A DNA stretch of 64,000 nucleotides. Source: Brachionus manjavacas (lineage: Eukaryota > Rotifera > Eurotatoria > Ploima > Brachionidae). Every line of letters begins with the position of its first letter. The first letter of the stretch is position 1. The DNA lies in assembly GCA_019054805.1 (NCBI GenBank), contig JAHQIY010000003.1, forward strand, positions 3,720,001 to 3,784,000, given 5' to 3'. Below are positions 1 through 11,385 of the stretch, piece by piece. Both the position numbers and the translations under genes were made by a program. The notes beneath the pieces are model-generated. The model searched no databases. It was given only the letters and a program-made list of their open reading frames with translations, and was not told where the DNA came from.

Positions 1-2480
1 ATCAAAATATACTTTTAACTAAACAAAAATTTAAAGAATATTTTTCAAAAAATTTTTTTATCCAGAAAGTCAAAATACAAAATCAACAAAAAATTGATTT
101 TTGTTTTTGTCTTTCATTTTCTTGCATCAAAAACATTAAAATATCAACAAAGTTAAAATTAAAGACCAAACTTGTAAAAAAATTAAAATAAATGTCTTTG
201 AATTCGTGACGAAGCGTGCTAACATTTGTCGACATGATCAATTTTTGAATTTTTTTTTTAAGTCTCTGTCAAAATTTATAAATTTCTATGGCAAGCTTAA
301 AAAAAAATAGTTTTGGCTTAATTAATTAATATTCAAAAAAATTAACTAATCTTAATTAAAATTTAAATTAAAATCGCGTATTTCTGTCAAAAGCTAGAAA
401 AATTGAATGTCATTGATTTCTGTGAAAATTCATCTTATATAATTTTAAACAATTAAATGAAATCCTAATTAAATTTTTTTTCAATTTTTTATATCAAAAA
501 AACTAGCAAACTAAATGCTGCTAATAAATCTTTGGTTCAAAATTAAATAATCTTAAGGAGTAACTTTATAATATTTTTAAACACATGATAAGAAAAATTT
601 CTTGTCAAAAGCTTAAAAATTTTAGGCAAATCTTGACAATCTAAAATTTAAACTTTTTGGTTGAATTAAAAATTACTGATCTTTTTAATAAATTAATTAA
701 AATAATTTGTTGTTGTTTATTTTATTTAGTATAGTTTTTTAATATGGTTGAGAATTCAGGGATTAGTGGTGAAAGAACAAAATTAGTAAACAATTAGAAA
801 AATGGTTGTTTGGAATCAATAAATGAAAAATAATTTTAATTCATGAGATCAAAAATAAAAGACCAAATTTTTCTCACAATTATTTATGAACAAATTTTGC
901 CTTGAGCTTCAAATTATGGATTCCTCCCAGCAAAATCAATTTTTGGCTGGATACTGAAAGATTTGTCGACATTGTTTAAGCAGACTTAATAACTTAAACA
1001 TAAAGACATTGTAAAAAATAGACAAAAAAAACGAGATATTAGTTATTAATAATAACACTAAAACCCAATTTTTTAAAATTCTTTGTAACATTATTTTATA
1101 GTTTTCTTCAAAAAAAATTAAAATATTTAAATCAAAAAAATTCGTTTGTTTTAACGCAAATTACCAAGATTTTTATTAAAATTGGCGAAAAAAATGTAAG
1201 TTACTTTTATTTAAATTTTTTGACTTTTACGTCAAATAAACGTGATTCTCTTTACGTTCTCATTATTAAACATATTTATTAATTAATTAATATACAAAAA
1301 TAAATAGTAATTTTAAATGATTTTTATGAAGTACTTAAACTGTCATTTGTTAAGAAGGTATTAGTTATTCTTTTTCGTGCTTAATCTTTGAGTATTTAGC
1401 AATTGAAATCTAGAGCTCACACAAAACTTTTAGTGTTCGACAGAATCATTCCGAAATATTATTTTTTAATAAACTTTTTCTAATTTAAAATTTTTGCTTT
1501 TTGATTAACAAACACAAAAACTTTCAAATCTTTAAAAAATCTGAGTAAACTATTGAAACTACAAAATAACAAAATAATTTCAAAGGATATTAGAATTTTA
1601 ATTAAGTGTTACGCCATTATTTAAAAATTAATCATCGAAAATATCCTTATTGAAAATCAGTGAGAGAATAAACATAATTACTGAGAAGGAAAATAATTAT
1701 TAAGAATAAAACACAAAAACATAATTAAAATTTAAAATTTTATTTGAATCAAGAAACACAAGACTAAGATTGACATTTTTAAAACTCTTGAAAGAAAAAC
1801 CAAGAAACATTTTTTGTTAACTTCTTAGTATTTTTTCTCCTCATCATTTAAAGACACTCGAATCTAATTCAAAATTTCATCAATTGTGGGTAAAGTGTCA
1901 TTCATTGAACCTTTTTATGAAATAAACTTAATTATTTAATTACAATTCAGTTCAAAAGGTTTTAAAAAAATTTATGAAGGAAATTTAGTGAACAGAATGA
2001 TGAGTTCCATTACTAGATGCCGGAAAATTGCATCGATGTAGCATTTTGATTCATTTTCATTTTCAAGGATTACAAGCAGAATAAATATGATCATAATTTG
2101 CTTCTTGAAAATAGCACCATAATAATGTTATATAAAAAAAGATAAAAATTTTTATAAAAATTAAAAATAGAAACTGAATTAATTTTTAACTTAACATCTA
2201 GCCAAAGTAAATACCAGGAAAAAAGGTTGTGATATAATTTTGTTTTTTTAAATTTTGAACAGGAAGAGCAATCGAAAATTTTAAAGAAAAAGCCAACTTT
2301 TGTTTAATAAAACTATTTCCTATTTTTCATTTTTATTGAATTAATATTTATTTTACCTTGCAATTAAAAAATTAAAAAATAAATACTTTTTTCTATTCCT
2401 AATTTAGAATTTTTACTTCTTCTTAAACGATTTTAATGTATCCAAAATCATTTTTTACTAAGATAAAGGGACACAATATG
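1..2480. other. AT-rich intergenic DNA
   Basis: Very AT-rich sequence with many homopolymer runs. I see no open frame with coding character, no RNA gene and no clear terminal repeats on either strand. Confidence 0.5.
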
Positions 2481-2519
2481 CTAAAAATAATCCGTTCTTC
2501 AACAACTCTGTATGCATTT

Positions 2520-2700
2520 ATCCTTTTAAACCTTAGACCCCATGAAAGCAACGCCTGATGTTCCACTGTCTAGAATACCGAAAAATAAAAGTGTTTTTAA
2601 GAATTGCTGACATAAGATTACCTTAGGCTGCTGCAAAATCAATTTAGGTCGGCTGCGATCGGCCCATGGTCTTCTCCCGAAGTCAAGCCTAATTTTTCTT
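2520..2700 (-). pseudogene. Possible protease-like retroelement fragment
   Basis: A local GC-rich island in AT-rich DNA. On the minus strand one frame stays open across it. It begins with an Arg/Trp-rich stretch (RRPWADRSRP) and ends with DSGTSGVAFMGS before a stop. D-S/T-G-T/A is the active-site signature of aspartic proteases, including retroelement proteases, so this may be a piece of a Gag-Pol element. A possible donor (AAG|GTAATC) and acceptor (ATTCTAG) would splice the two parts. There is no reverse transcriptase nearby and the match rests on a few residues, so the identity is uncertain. Confidence 0.2.
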
Positions 2701-3127
2701 ATTCATTAAAAAAAATTTTTAGATAACTATTTTTTTACTCCACCTTAGAGAGGTTAATTCGCCTTATATGATAAAAAACTGAAAACTTTTAATTTAGTAT
2801 TGAAATTTTAAAAATTTTATAAAAAAAAATAGAAAAATGTAATTACGTAATTAATAAAGAGAGTTAAAAATTTAAATTCCTAATTATATTAATTTTTCGA
2901 ATCAAGCTTAGATCAATTGTTATGATTTAAATTTTTTTGTTTACTATTAATCTAATTAATTTTTTAAAGTATACAGATCTTTATTAATGAATTACTTGAG
3001 TGAGAGAAATATTTAAAAGTAAAATATTAAATCGAGAATTAACTTGATTTTTTATACAATAATAGTTTTTTTTTTTTTTTTTATATATATACTTTTTATC
3101 TTTTAATTTTAATACATTAAACATGCA

Positions 3128-3197
3128 GGCTGAAAAGAGGATTCATACCGCTCGGATAAGCCTGTGGAGGTAAATCTCCAAAACTATATTTTAAATT
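3128..3197 (+). repeat. Short retroposon-like repeat, diverged copy A
   Basis: Starts GGCTGAAAAG and ends AACTATATTTTAAATT followed by an A-rich tail. The same start and end occur in the copies at 25082 and 31842. The middle differs, but a hairpin (GGAG-GTAAAT-CTCC) sits where the other copies also have a hairpin. It is preceded by a long T run and TATATA. This is the most diverged copy and no target duplication is evident. Confidence 0.4.
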
Positions 3198-3199
3198 AA

Positions 3200-4710
3200 A
3201 AAAAAATTAAAAGTAAAATAGTTGATTAAAAAAAGTCATTTTAGATTACAATGTTAGAAATCATGTAATTGTGCATTTAAAACGAACGGATATATATTTT
3301 TACATTATTTTGTCAATTAAAAATAAAAATCAAAAAACTTTTCTATGAAATTATTAAGAAAAAAATTTTTTTTGAACAAAAAACATAAACAAATTAAAAA
3401 TTAATAATCATGATGAAATTTTTATTTAATAAAAAATCTTATAATTTTATTGTTTGATTTGAGTTAGTAAAATCATAAGGCTTTTTGGTCTAGATATTTT
3501 TTTTACTTAAAAATGTTCATCTATTGACAATCAATGTGTTGAAATACTTTTCAATAAAGTATTTTGAAGCGAAAATTTTAGTTAAATATTTTTACTTAAA
3601 TTGGTACTTTAATCAGAAATTTTAGTTAATGGGAATGACTCATCAAAAAGGTTTGAAGATATGCATCATGAAAAAACAAAAGAATAATATGAATTTATAT
3701 TAATAAAAATAAAAATTTCTACTTTTGAATTTGTATACAAAATTACGTATTTTTATTTAAACTATTAAAATTAGCCGATTTGCTAAAAATTAATAAATAA
3801 TAATATATTTCCATTCAGATAATTTTAAAATTTTAAGTTAATTGAATAGTACTGACAGTGACATCCAATTAAGAGGAAAATTGCGCACAGTCGCTTGATC
3901 GAATTTGAAATTCTTTATTTTTCCTTCCTCTAAGGAAAGTAAAAAAAAAAATTCCTACTGATTGGAATAGGTTTAAATAAAAAAACTAATTGAAAACTTC
4001 TGAGTATTTAAAAAATCATATTCTCAATTTTAGTTCTCAAGATGTTTTTACATGGATCAAATTAAATTAAAGAAAAAGTGCTGAAAATTCGAACGCAAAA
4101 GCCAGACTCTAGTTCTAAATGACTTTTCGAAAATTTTAACAAAAAGTATTCTTCGAAATAATTGATTCAATTAATTTGCTACATTAGATTTTTAACCTTT
4201 TTGTTTAAATTTAGACAAATATACAATAAAAAAAAAGACTCTTTCTATTTCAATATTGCCTACAACCATCAAGTACACAATCTGTATCTAATTAAAATCT
4301 AAACAAAAAATTAAAAACAACACAAAATAGAGATTTATTTAAAAAGGAGAAAATTTCGCTCAAATCTTAACTAATTTTTTTCTCCAAAACAATCAACTTT
4401 AGGAAAAGTTTTGAAATTTGAATCTTGAGTTTAAATTAAATTTAGCTGAACTGAAAAATATTTGCTTGACAAAATAAAATGACTTGAGGCTTTTTCTTTT
4501 ATTTGCCAAGTAGTCACAGAAACGAAAATTTCACGTCTCCCAAATGAATTAGGACTTAGCAAATATGTGCTGTATAATATTACAGACTTGGCATTAGCTA
4601 GATTTAACCATATTTTAATGATGAGTCTCAAAGGTACAAAATTGAACATCAAAAATAAAGAAACCATTATTTTTACAAAGAAAAAATTTTCATAATGCTT
4701 TAATTAAAGG
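3200..4710. other. AT-rich intergenic DNA
   Basis: Nothing recognisable. A short minus-strand open frame at 4431-4667 uses a TTG start and has low-complexity composition, so I do not call it. Confidence 0.4.
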
Positions 4711-4717
4711 GTTTTAG

Positions 4718-4808
4718 TCTGGTACCTACCTTCGACCCTTTGGACCTTTATGGGAATAGAACCGTGGACAGAACTGTATTTGGTTTCGGTTCAAATCTCG
4801 GTACCAGA
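4718..4808. repeat. Short inverted repeat with B-box-like motif
   Basis: TCTGGTACC (4718-4726) is the exact reverse complement of GGTACCAGA (4800-4808), with a GC-richer segment between. Just inside the right arm is GGTTCAAATCTC, close to the RNA polymerase III B-box consensus. I cannot fold it into a tRNA cloverleaf and see no good A box. It could be a worn tRNA-derived SINE or a chance palindrome. Confidence 0.25.
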
Positions 4809-5535
4809 TCAGTTTCACTATTTTTTCTAAAACTAATAGTGAGTTAGCCAATCTTCTAAATATTTAAGGGCATGATTCTTTACGTAAAAATGAGTTTTTT
4901 TTATATTGACTTAGCTTTACAAAGTATTTTACTGTAGCTATTAAAAAATGTATCAGCAGGCTAGATATTATCTAAATCTTGTCTGACAAAAATTGATAAC
5001 TAAAAACTTTTATACTCTTACTCTCTAGCTTGTATAAAGCAGACACTGGCTCAATTTTGAGACTAATTTTCCGTGGCTTAACTCCTTCATACGTGTTCTT
5101 GAAATAATTCTGAATACCACCGGAAACATTTCCTTAATATGTAATTTAGAAAAAAAGATTTTTTTACCTTATTGATTTTTTCTCTTCTTTGATAATATTA
5201 AAAACAAAATCAAATTTTTATTTGCGATGATGCCATATTAGAATCATCAAATCTTTCATCACATTGCAATCATGAAACGAATAGAATCATAAAAAGTGCA
5301 TTAATTTTCAATGAATGTACTGAAAACGTAATGTAGCCCCATAAAAAATCAAAAAAAAAATCACTTTTAAAATCATTGTAATTTAACAATCTAAATCTTT
5401 TAACAAAATAATTTTTAGAATTAACAGAAAATTGAAAGCTTGAATTTTATTTAACTGGACATTGACATTTTACCCAAATTTAATAGGGAAATCAAAAATA
5501 AAAAATTCGCATCTTTTGTTCAGAATTTTGTCTAG

Positions 5536-5816
5536 TTGTAGAACGTGCATAGGAAAAAAGCAGCAAAGATACAAAAATATGAAATATGAGCGACTTTTGA
5601 ACTGGTCAGTGAAAAGTGACATGATTCAATTCTTAAAATACAACCACGAAGCTAATAAAGTAAGTTGGGCGATGAAATGAAATGGCTTGCCACCGAAACT
5701 CATTGAAGTTTTCGCTGTCAATCTATTCGGAAATAGATACGATGTTTTTAAGTCAGATGCAAAAAGATCCTCATTGTCTACAGCGGAGTCACTTAGCACT
5801 AAAGACTCTGTTCTAA
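5536..5816 (+). CDS. Unidentified two-exon coding fragment
   Basis: After a plausible acceptor (TTTTGTCTAG) an open exon runs 5536-5659 and ends at a strong donor GTAAGT. A 49-bp intron (5660-5708, ending TTGAAG) would join it in phase to a second open exon, 5709-5816, ending at TAA. The product has ordinary coding composition (for example KYERLLNWSVKSDM and SQMQKDPHCLQRSHL). I recognise no domain and see no upstream start exon. The acceptor of exon 2 lacks a good pyrimidine tract. It may be the 3' end of a gene, a decayed gene, or chance; the small intron matches those of the secure genes in this window. Confidence 0.25.
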
Positions 5817-5963
5817 TTATCATAATTTCAATTTCTTTTTTAAAAAAATTTCTTATTTTCTTTAATTTTACACTTTTTTATTTTAATTCAATAATTTTAA
5901 TCAAATTTAAAATTTTGTCCTCATTTTGAATTAAACTGAATTTTTTTCTAATTGCCATAAAAT

Positions 5964-6280
5964 GGTTGTGTGAAATTCAGTACAAATAAAAAAGAATTCA
6001 AAAATTTTTTTTCTAAAATTTTAAAATTTGTTTGTTAAAATCCAAAGTTGCATCAAATATCAAGGTATGAGAGTTTTAAGCAGAAATTAAAATTTAATCT
6101 AATCGAGCGAAGTGCATTTTGCAGAGATTTTGCACATCATTTGCAGACTTTGATAGTTGATGCAACTTTGAATGCTGCACAATGCTACATTCACAGAACT
6201 AATTTTAAACTTTTAGAAAAAAAGTTATTTCATTTTTTTTCCATTCTGTTTTGCTCTTTAGAACTGATCTTCACAAAACC
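5964..6280. mobile_element. Foldback MITE, copy 1
   Basis: A non-coding element of about 317 bp whose two ends are long imperfect inverted repeats of each other. The left end begins GGTTGTGTGAAATTCAGTAC and the right end is CTGATCTTCACAAAACC. The central part holds GTTGCATCAA and its reverse complement. A second copy lies at 27083-27439 with the same ends and core. No transposase is inside; the plus-strand open frame here (6048-6299) follows the repeat. I could not define a target duplication. Confidence 0.65.
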
Positions 6281-6299
6281 CATAGGGACACTTAATTGA

Positions 6300-8640
6300 A
6301 AAGACTTTTCATAAATTCATGAACTGATTAAACTCTAAATATAAAAAAATTTAAAAAAATTTTTTGACTTTTTTTTTCCAGCGTCATGGATTTTTTTTTT
6401 GGAGACTCAAATAGTTATTTTTTGCTAGAAAGGCAGAACGAAGCTCTAGATATGTTCTTCTGTTGAAAGTCTACAAGTTCATGCCAAAGTTTCTTGGCCG
6501 ATTATTGGAAATTCAAACTGAGATTTTTATAATCAAAGTAGCAATTTTCTGAACTTGATATAGGAGTTAAGAATTACATCTATAGAAAAATAACATTTAA
6601 AAAAGCATTAAAAGGTTAGCTACGAATTTCCTTAATTTACTGATTGTACTTATAAGCTAAATTATTTTTTTAGACATTACAAAAAAATTTTATCTTATTT
6701 TTTGCTTATAAAATCGATTACTTATTTATTTAAAATTGTTATTTCTGAAAAATAAAAATGAAATAAGATTTTTATAAAAAATTTAAATAAAATAATTAAG
6801 CCGTAATTATCAATTTTTTTTTCGAATAAACTAAATTCGTGATTCTAAATTTTTAGTGGTTTTCAAATTATTGTCCTTAAACTGTCACAAATGCCTCAAG
6901 TAAAACATTAATTTAAATGAACAAATTACGCTTCAATTGAACCAAATTGTCTGATTTAATTATCAAAAGTACATTTTTTTAAGCTTGGAGTTATAAATTT
7001 TTTAAACATTTTTAAAATGCGATTTGAGACAATTTTTTCCCAAGTAATGGTCTAAATTGGGTCTGATTGAAAAAAAAAATGCTGATTGAAAATTTTAAAT
7101 ACTAAATAAATAGCTTTAAAAAATCACTATATCTTTTTAAGAATCATTTGTTCACTTGTTATTGACAGACTCAAGCCTCTTCAGATCAACATTTAGTTTA
7201 TTATTAACTATAGTACAGAGTCGAACAAATAGCGGTTTAGCTTCAAAAAAATTAAGTGCAATAAAATCGATAATTACTTGAGGCAACCTATTTATCTGAA
7301 TTGGTTCAACCCACGGGGATCTTCTAAAACAAAATATCTTAATACATTAAATACATAGACTTTAAATTTAACGATATGAATAAAGAATTGTGAATTGGAT
7401 CTTTAATTAAGCCTTATTTTTTTTATAATTTGATGCTGTAATGATGTTTTATTTTTTAAGAAAAATGCTTAAAGTCAGTCTCTTCAAAAGATTCTTAAAA
7501 AAAAAATTTAAATGATTCTGAATTAATTTGTTTTTTTTAAATAATTCTCAAGTGTATTTAAAAAAAACAATTTTCTTTTCAATTAAATGTACCAATTGAA
7601 TGTCTCTTGTAAACAACGCTAAAGAGTTTCTAATCTAAAAAAATGCTTTAACTTGGACAAAATCTTTCTGGACATAATAATTTTTATTTCTATATTCAAC
7701 TTGCTGAATCAGTCAATATAATAATATTTATATTCAATAAAACCGTGCTAATTTATTTTGTAAATTAAAAAATTTACTATAAAATCTATAATTAATTACA
7801 AAAAAGAATAAAATAATTGTTCTTAAATATTTTTTTTTTTATTTTTTTTAAATAATAAGAATTAGCAGAATAATTAAAGCTGATTATTTGATTTCTTTTG
7901 CAATTGAAAATGTTGATTTTGATTTCAAAATGAAATGATCTTAAAAATGGAGTTTTAAAAGTGTTAGCTTTTTTGATTTTAAGTATAATTACATTTTTTT
8001 CAATTTTTTCATTTTTTTTTCAATTTTATCTAAAGTGTAACTTTGCTTAAACATTCGAAATTTTATTTTTTAAAAAATCTTGAAATATTTTGAAAATTCT
8101 AAAACAATTCAGAAATTTCCTTTTATTCTATTTTTTTTTGGGCCAAAAAAATATCGAATATCTATATCTTGTTTAACAAAATTAAGCAAATATCATTGCT
8201 GTTTTAGTAAAATATTTGTGTAAAATTTTTAATTTTAATTTTGAATATTTGAATTTTTAATTTTTAATTTTTAATTATACTCAATTAAAAGCTTAATTTA
8301 AATTGCACTAATTATTATCATCTATAATCTTTTTCAAATAAGATAGATTGAATAAAAATAGGGAATTAGCTAAAATCAATAATCAAAATTGTTAATTCTC
8401 AATTTTCTAATCGGCATATTTTCGGGCACAAACCATTAAACGATGCAACAAGATGAAATTAGTTCATGTTATACTTTCTGCAATCTTTCATTTTAAAATA
8501 AAGATCAAGTTATTACAAAAATCTATAATAAAACCAAATTTTAAATTAGGTATACTTTATTAAGACACTAAAATAATTTTGTGACAAAATAATTTTTTAG
8601 AAAAATCAAAAAATTTCACAAAAATGAATTAAGATAACAA
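6300..8640. other. AT-rich intergenic DNA
   Basis: More than 2 kb of very AT-rich sequence with long T runs. I found no coding exon, RNA gene or clear repeat boundary. Confidence 0.45.
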
Positions 8641-8665
8641 TAAGGCTCTTTTCAGCGACGTAATT

Positions 8666-9125
8666 ATTTTGTGTTTTGCCTCGACAAAGCATTTGCTGTA
8701 ATTTTTGGACGACCTGGACGGCGTTTTCGTTCAAGCGGTAAATTCATAGCGATTTCTTTTAAGTTACATAATTCTATACAAAAAAATAACTATAAAAAAA
8801 AAATCTCTGCAATACGGGGCGAATGTTTAAACCTCTTTCATCATAAAAATAGGGGGACCAGTTTCGACTGGGTAATAATTGTGGTGAAGATGATCAACTC
8901 GATGCAGTAGCCTCTGTGTCAGATCGTAGCCGTTGCTCAAAAAGGTACTTGAAAAGGAGATGAGCGGCTCCCCATTATCCACTAGGATAGAGTAGGAAGA
9001 ATTATTGCAACAAACATCAATTGAAACGACCGCTTTGAGGGGCATCCCTGTGAGGGATCTCGCTTCGCGGTGTTTTACCACTACTATTCCTAAATCCGTT
9101 TTTGTTTTTTGAGGAAAAAAGTTTT
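8666..9125 (-). pseudogene. Unidentified coding island with AT-hook-like motif
   Basis: GC content rises sharply here. On the minus strand an open stretch begins after an acceptor-like CTATTTTTAG near 9120 and runs to a stop at 8827, containing GMPLKAVVSIDVCCNNSSYS and QRLLHRVDHLHHN. Further along, after a possible acceptor near 8750, a second short exon reads LERKRRPGRPKITANALSRQ, then a stop at about 8666. RRPGRPK is an AT-hook-like basic motif of the kind seen at the ends of some transposon and chromatin proteins. The join between the two parts is unclear. It may be the 3' end of a transposon-derived gene; the function is unknown. Confidence 0.3.
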
Positions 9126-9600
9126 GCGCCCATTTGCCTAAAAATAGTCGACTAAATAAAAAGTTGGTACTCTTAATTTGTACAGATTCTGAATAAGAAC
9201 AAATTTTTCAAATTAACAAACAAAATAGTTTAAAATTAAAGAAGAAAATGCTTTGATAAAAATTATAAGATTTTTCATTTTATTAATTTTATTTTAATAA
9301 AGAAAGCAATTCACGTGATTTATTTTTAATTTTGAATAAATAAATTAGCTAAATTAATATTGAATTTGACTACCTCAAATACTTACCTTTATTATTTTGA
9401 ATTAGATATGTAAATTTACGGATATTAAGAAATTAATTTTTAATTTTAATAATAATAAAAAACAAGGCGAATTTTAATTAAAAATTATTTAAGAAGTGGA
9501 AAGAAAATAATTTTTCTTTTTAAACAGATCCTAATATCAAATTAATAAAAAACAATACTTGTTTGAATTTTTATTTATCGAAAGATGAACTTTGCATTTA

Positions 9601-10952
9601 CAGTACGATATATTTAATCCTATTAAATCTGATATAAATATTGTTCAAAAAAAATTTCTGAACACTCCAGAACCCATTTAAAAAAAAAGATAAAATTGAA
9701 CAAAAATAAAATAGTCTTTAAAGTTTCGAACAATTATTTTATCTTAAATTTTACCACACCTTGACAATCCCTGGCCATTTTTTTTTCACACAATGCTTGG
9801 AATGTCTTTTCATACTGTTTGCTTGCTTCTTTTACGTTTGATTTATAATTTTTGGATTTTGAAATCGGTCATTTAATTGAGTTGTACCATTTTGGCGTTT
9901 TTTCCATAAATATGGGCAAAAAAAAGTATCTAATACTCAAAGGTGTTTAATAATTGGTCTATTGAAGGAAAAGACCAAATCTCAACAAGAAATGGCTGAT
10001 CTAGTAGCAGTTTCGAGAAAATGTGTGATTACAACAAAGCGCAATTATGAGAAGACATCCCTGGACAAAGAATTACCAAGGTCCGGTAGACCCCGAAAGC
10101 TTACCAGTCGAGATGAGCCGTACATTTTTAGAAAGGTCAAAATCAGTCCTACAACAAGCTATAGACAGCTAGCCTCTGATTTTAGTTCTAAATTTCCATA
10201 TGTTACTGTTAGTAAAGACACTGTAAGAAAAGTTCTATTAAACAAAAAAATACAGTCGTATACTGCAATAAAAAAACCTCTTTTGACTGTATTGGATCGA
10301 TCGAAAAGGCTCAAATGGTGCAATGAACGACAAAGATGGACTGCTAATGACTGGTCAAAAGTTGTTTTTAGTGACGAGTCTAATTTCGAAGTATTAAACA
10401 GAAAATCTAGAGTGTTTGTATAGCGTTTTACAAACGAAAAGTATCACCCCAAGTTTACCAAAGTTACAAAATGGTGGAGGTTCGGTTGGTATTTGGGGAC
10501 GTATTTATTATAAAGGTACTGGACGCTGCTCCATTTATACAGGCAGAATTAATCAATATAACGACCATATAATGACCATAAAATGGTCAATAAAAAAATT
10601 AAGTCAGTAGAGCATTTAAAAAGCGTTCTTTTTAGATGAATGGTTGAAAGTTCCAAGTGAAGTAGTAAAAAACATGATTGAATCAATGCCAAAACGTGTC
10701 GCTGAGTGTATTGAAGCTAAGGGTGGGAATTTTAAATGTTAAAAAATAAATGTTCTAAATTTTGTAGACAATTTTTTTGTTAAAAAATTTCGCTCCTTTT
10801 TTTTTGCGGTATTTTTACTTCGATTTTTTTTCTATCCGAGTTTTGTACTTTTCCGATAAAAATTTTTTTTTAAAATTTCAAAGCCGCACGGCTTTCAAGA
10901 AACAAACCTTGCTAAAAAAAATTTAAATGCTCTAAATTTTCAAAACATACTG
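9601..10952 (+). mobile_element. Tc1-type DNA transposon, internally deleted
   Basis: The right end is well defined: the sequence ends ...AACATACTG at 10952 followed by TA, matching the inverted repeat of the Tc1 copy at 11386-12273. The left end is proposed at 9601, where CAGTACG follows TA; beyond those seven bases the match is weak. Inside lies a transposase pseudogene with a deletion in its catalytic half. Tc1/mariner elements insert at TA, which fits both borders. Confidence 0.6.
9962..10740 (+). pseudogene. Tc1-like transposase, broken
   Basis: The first open part (9962-10423) shows the Tc1 layout: an N-terminal helix-turn-helix, the linker GRPRKLTSRDE, a second HTH, then VVFSDESNFEV carrying the first catalytic Asp. 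The frame breaks at about 10420. The next part (10450-10560) reads GGGSVGIWGRI and YTGRINQY, as in Tc1 proteins. The segment that should hold the second Asp and the catalytic Glu is deleted. The usual C-terminal end, SMPKRVAECIEAKGG, follows in another frame at about 10680-10730. It cannot encode an active enzyme. Its nearest relative in the window is the copy at 11636-12090. Confidence 0.85.
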
Positions 10953-11059
10953 TATATTTGAGATCATTGGCTGATGAATTGCTGGAAATGGTAAATAAAA
11001 GACTAAAGCCTAAAACTCAGTTGCTCCAATTCCTTCTTCTAGATGACGTTAAACATGCG

Positions 11060-11215
11060 CTGAAACTGATTTACTTCCAAAATCTGAAAAAAAGTGTCAA
11101 ATCAGGTTATATGATGGAAGGAAATATGGCTTTACTTGTGACAGATATAAAAAATTAGCATGTGAACCTAGCCTAGAGAAGAAATTTATCCCGATATGTA
11201 AAAAAAGGTACAAAT
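11060..11215 (+). pseudogene. Possible Cys/Lys-rich 3' exon, unidentified
   Basis: Between the two Tc1 elements one plus-strand frame reads without a stop through KCQIRLYDGRKYGFTCDRYK and KKFIPICKKRYK to a TAA. Three of the five cysteines lie close to Lys/Tyr-rich segments, which suggests a real coding past. An acceptor-like TTCTTCTAG precedes it, but a stop soon after that acceptor breaks the exon. An overlapping frame (10958-11158) is also open, so the true frame is uncertain. I recognise no family. Confidence 0.2.
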
Positions 11216-11385
11216 AAGAAATAAATTTTAAAATGATTTTTTTTTATAGTATTTATATCAAATATTTTTTCATAAATAATTTCAAATTTTTACTTAAAAA
11301 AAACCATATCAAGAATGATTAAATTCATTAAATTTTTTAAAATATTTTTAATAAATATAGTAGCTTATTTCACCTTAAAAGCATA

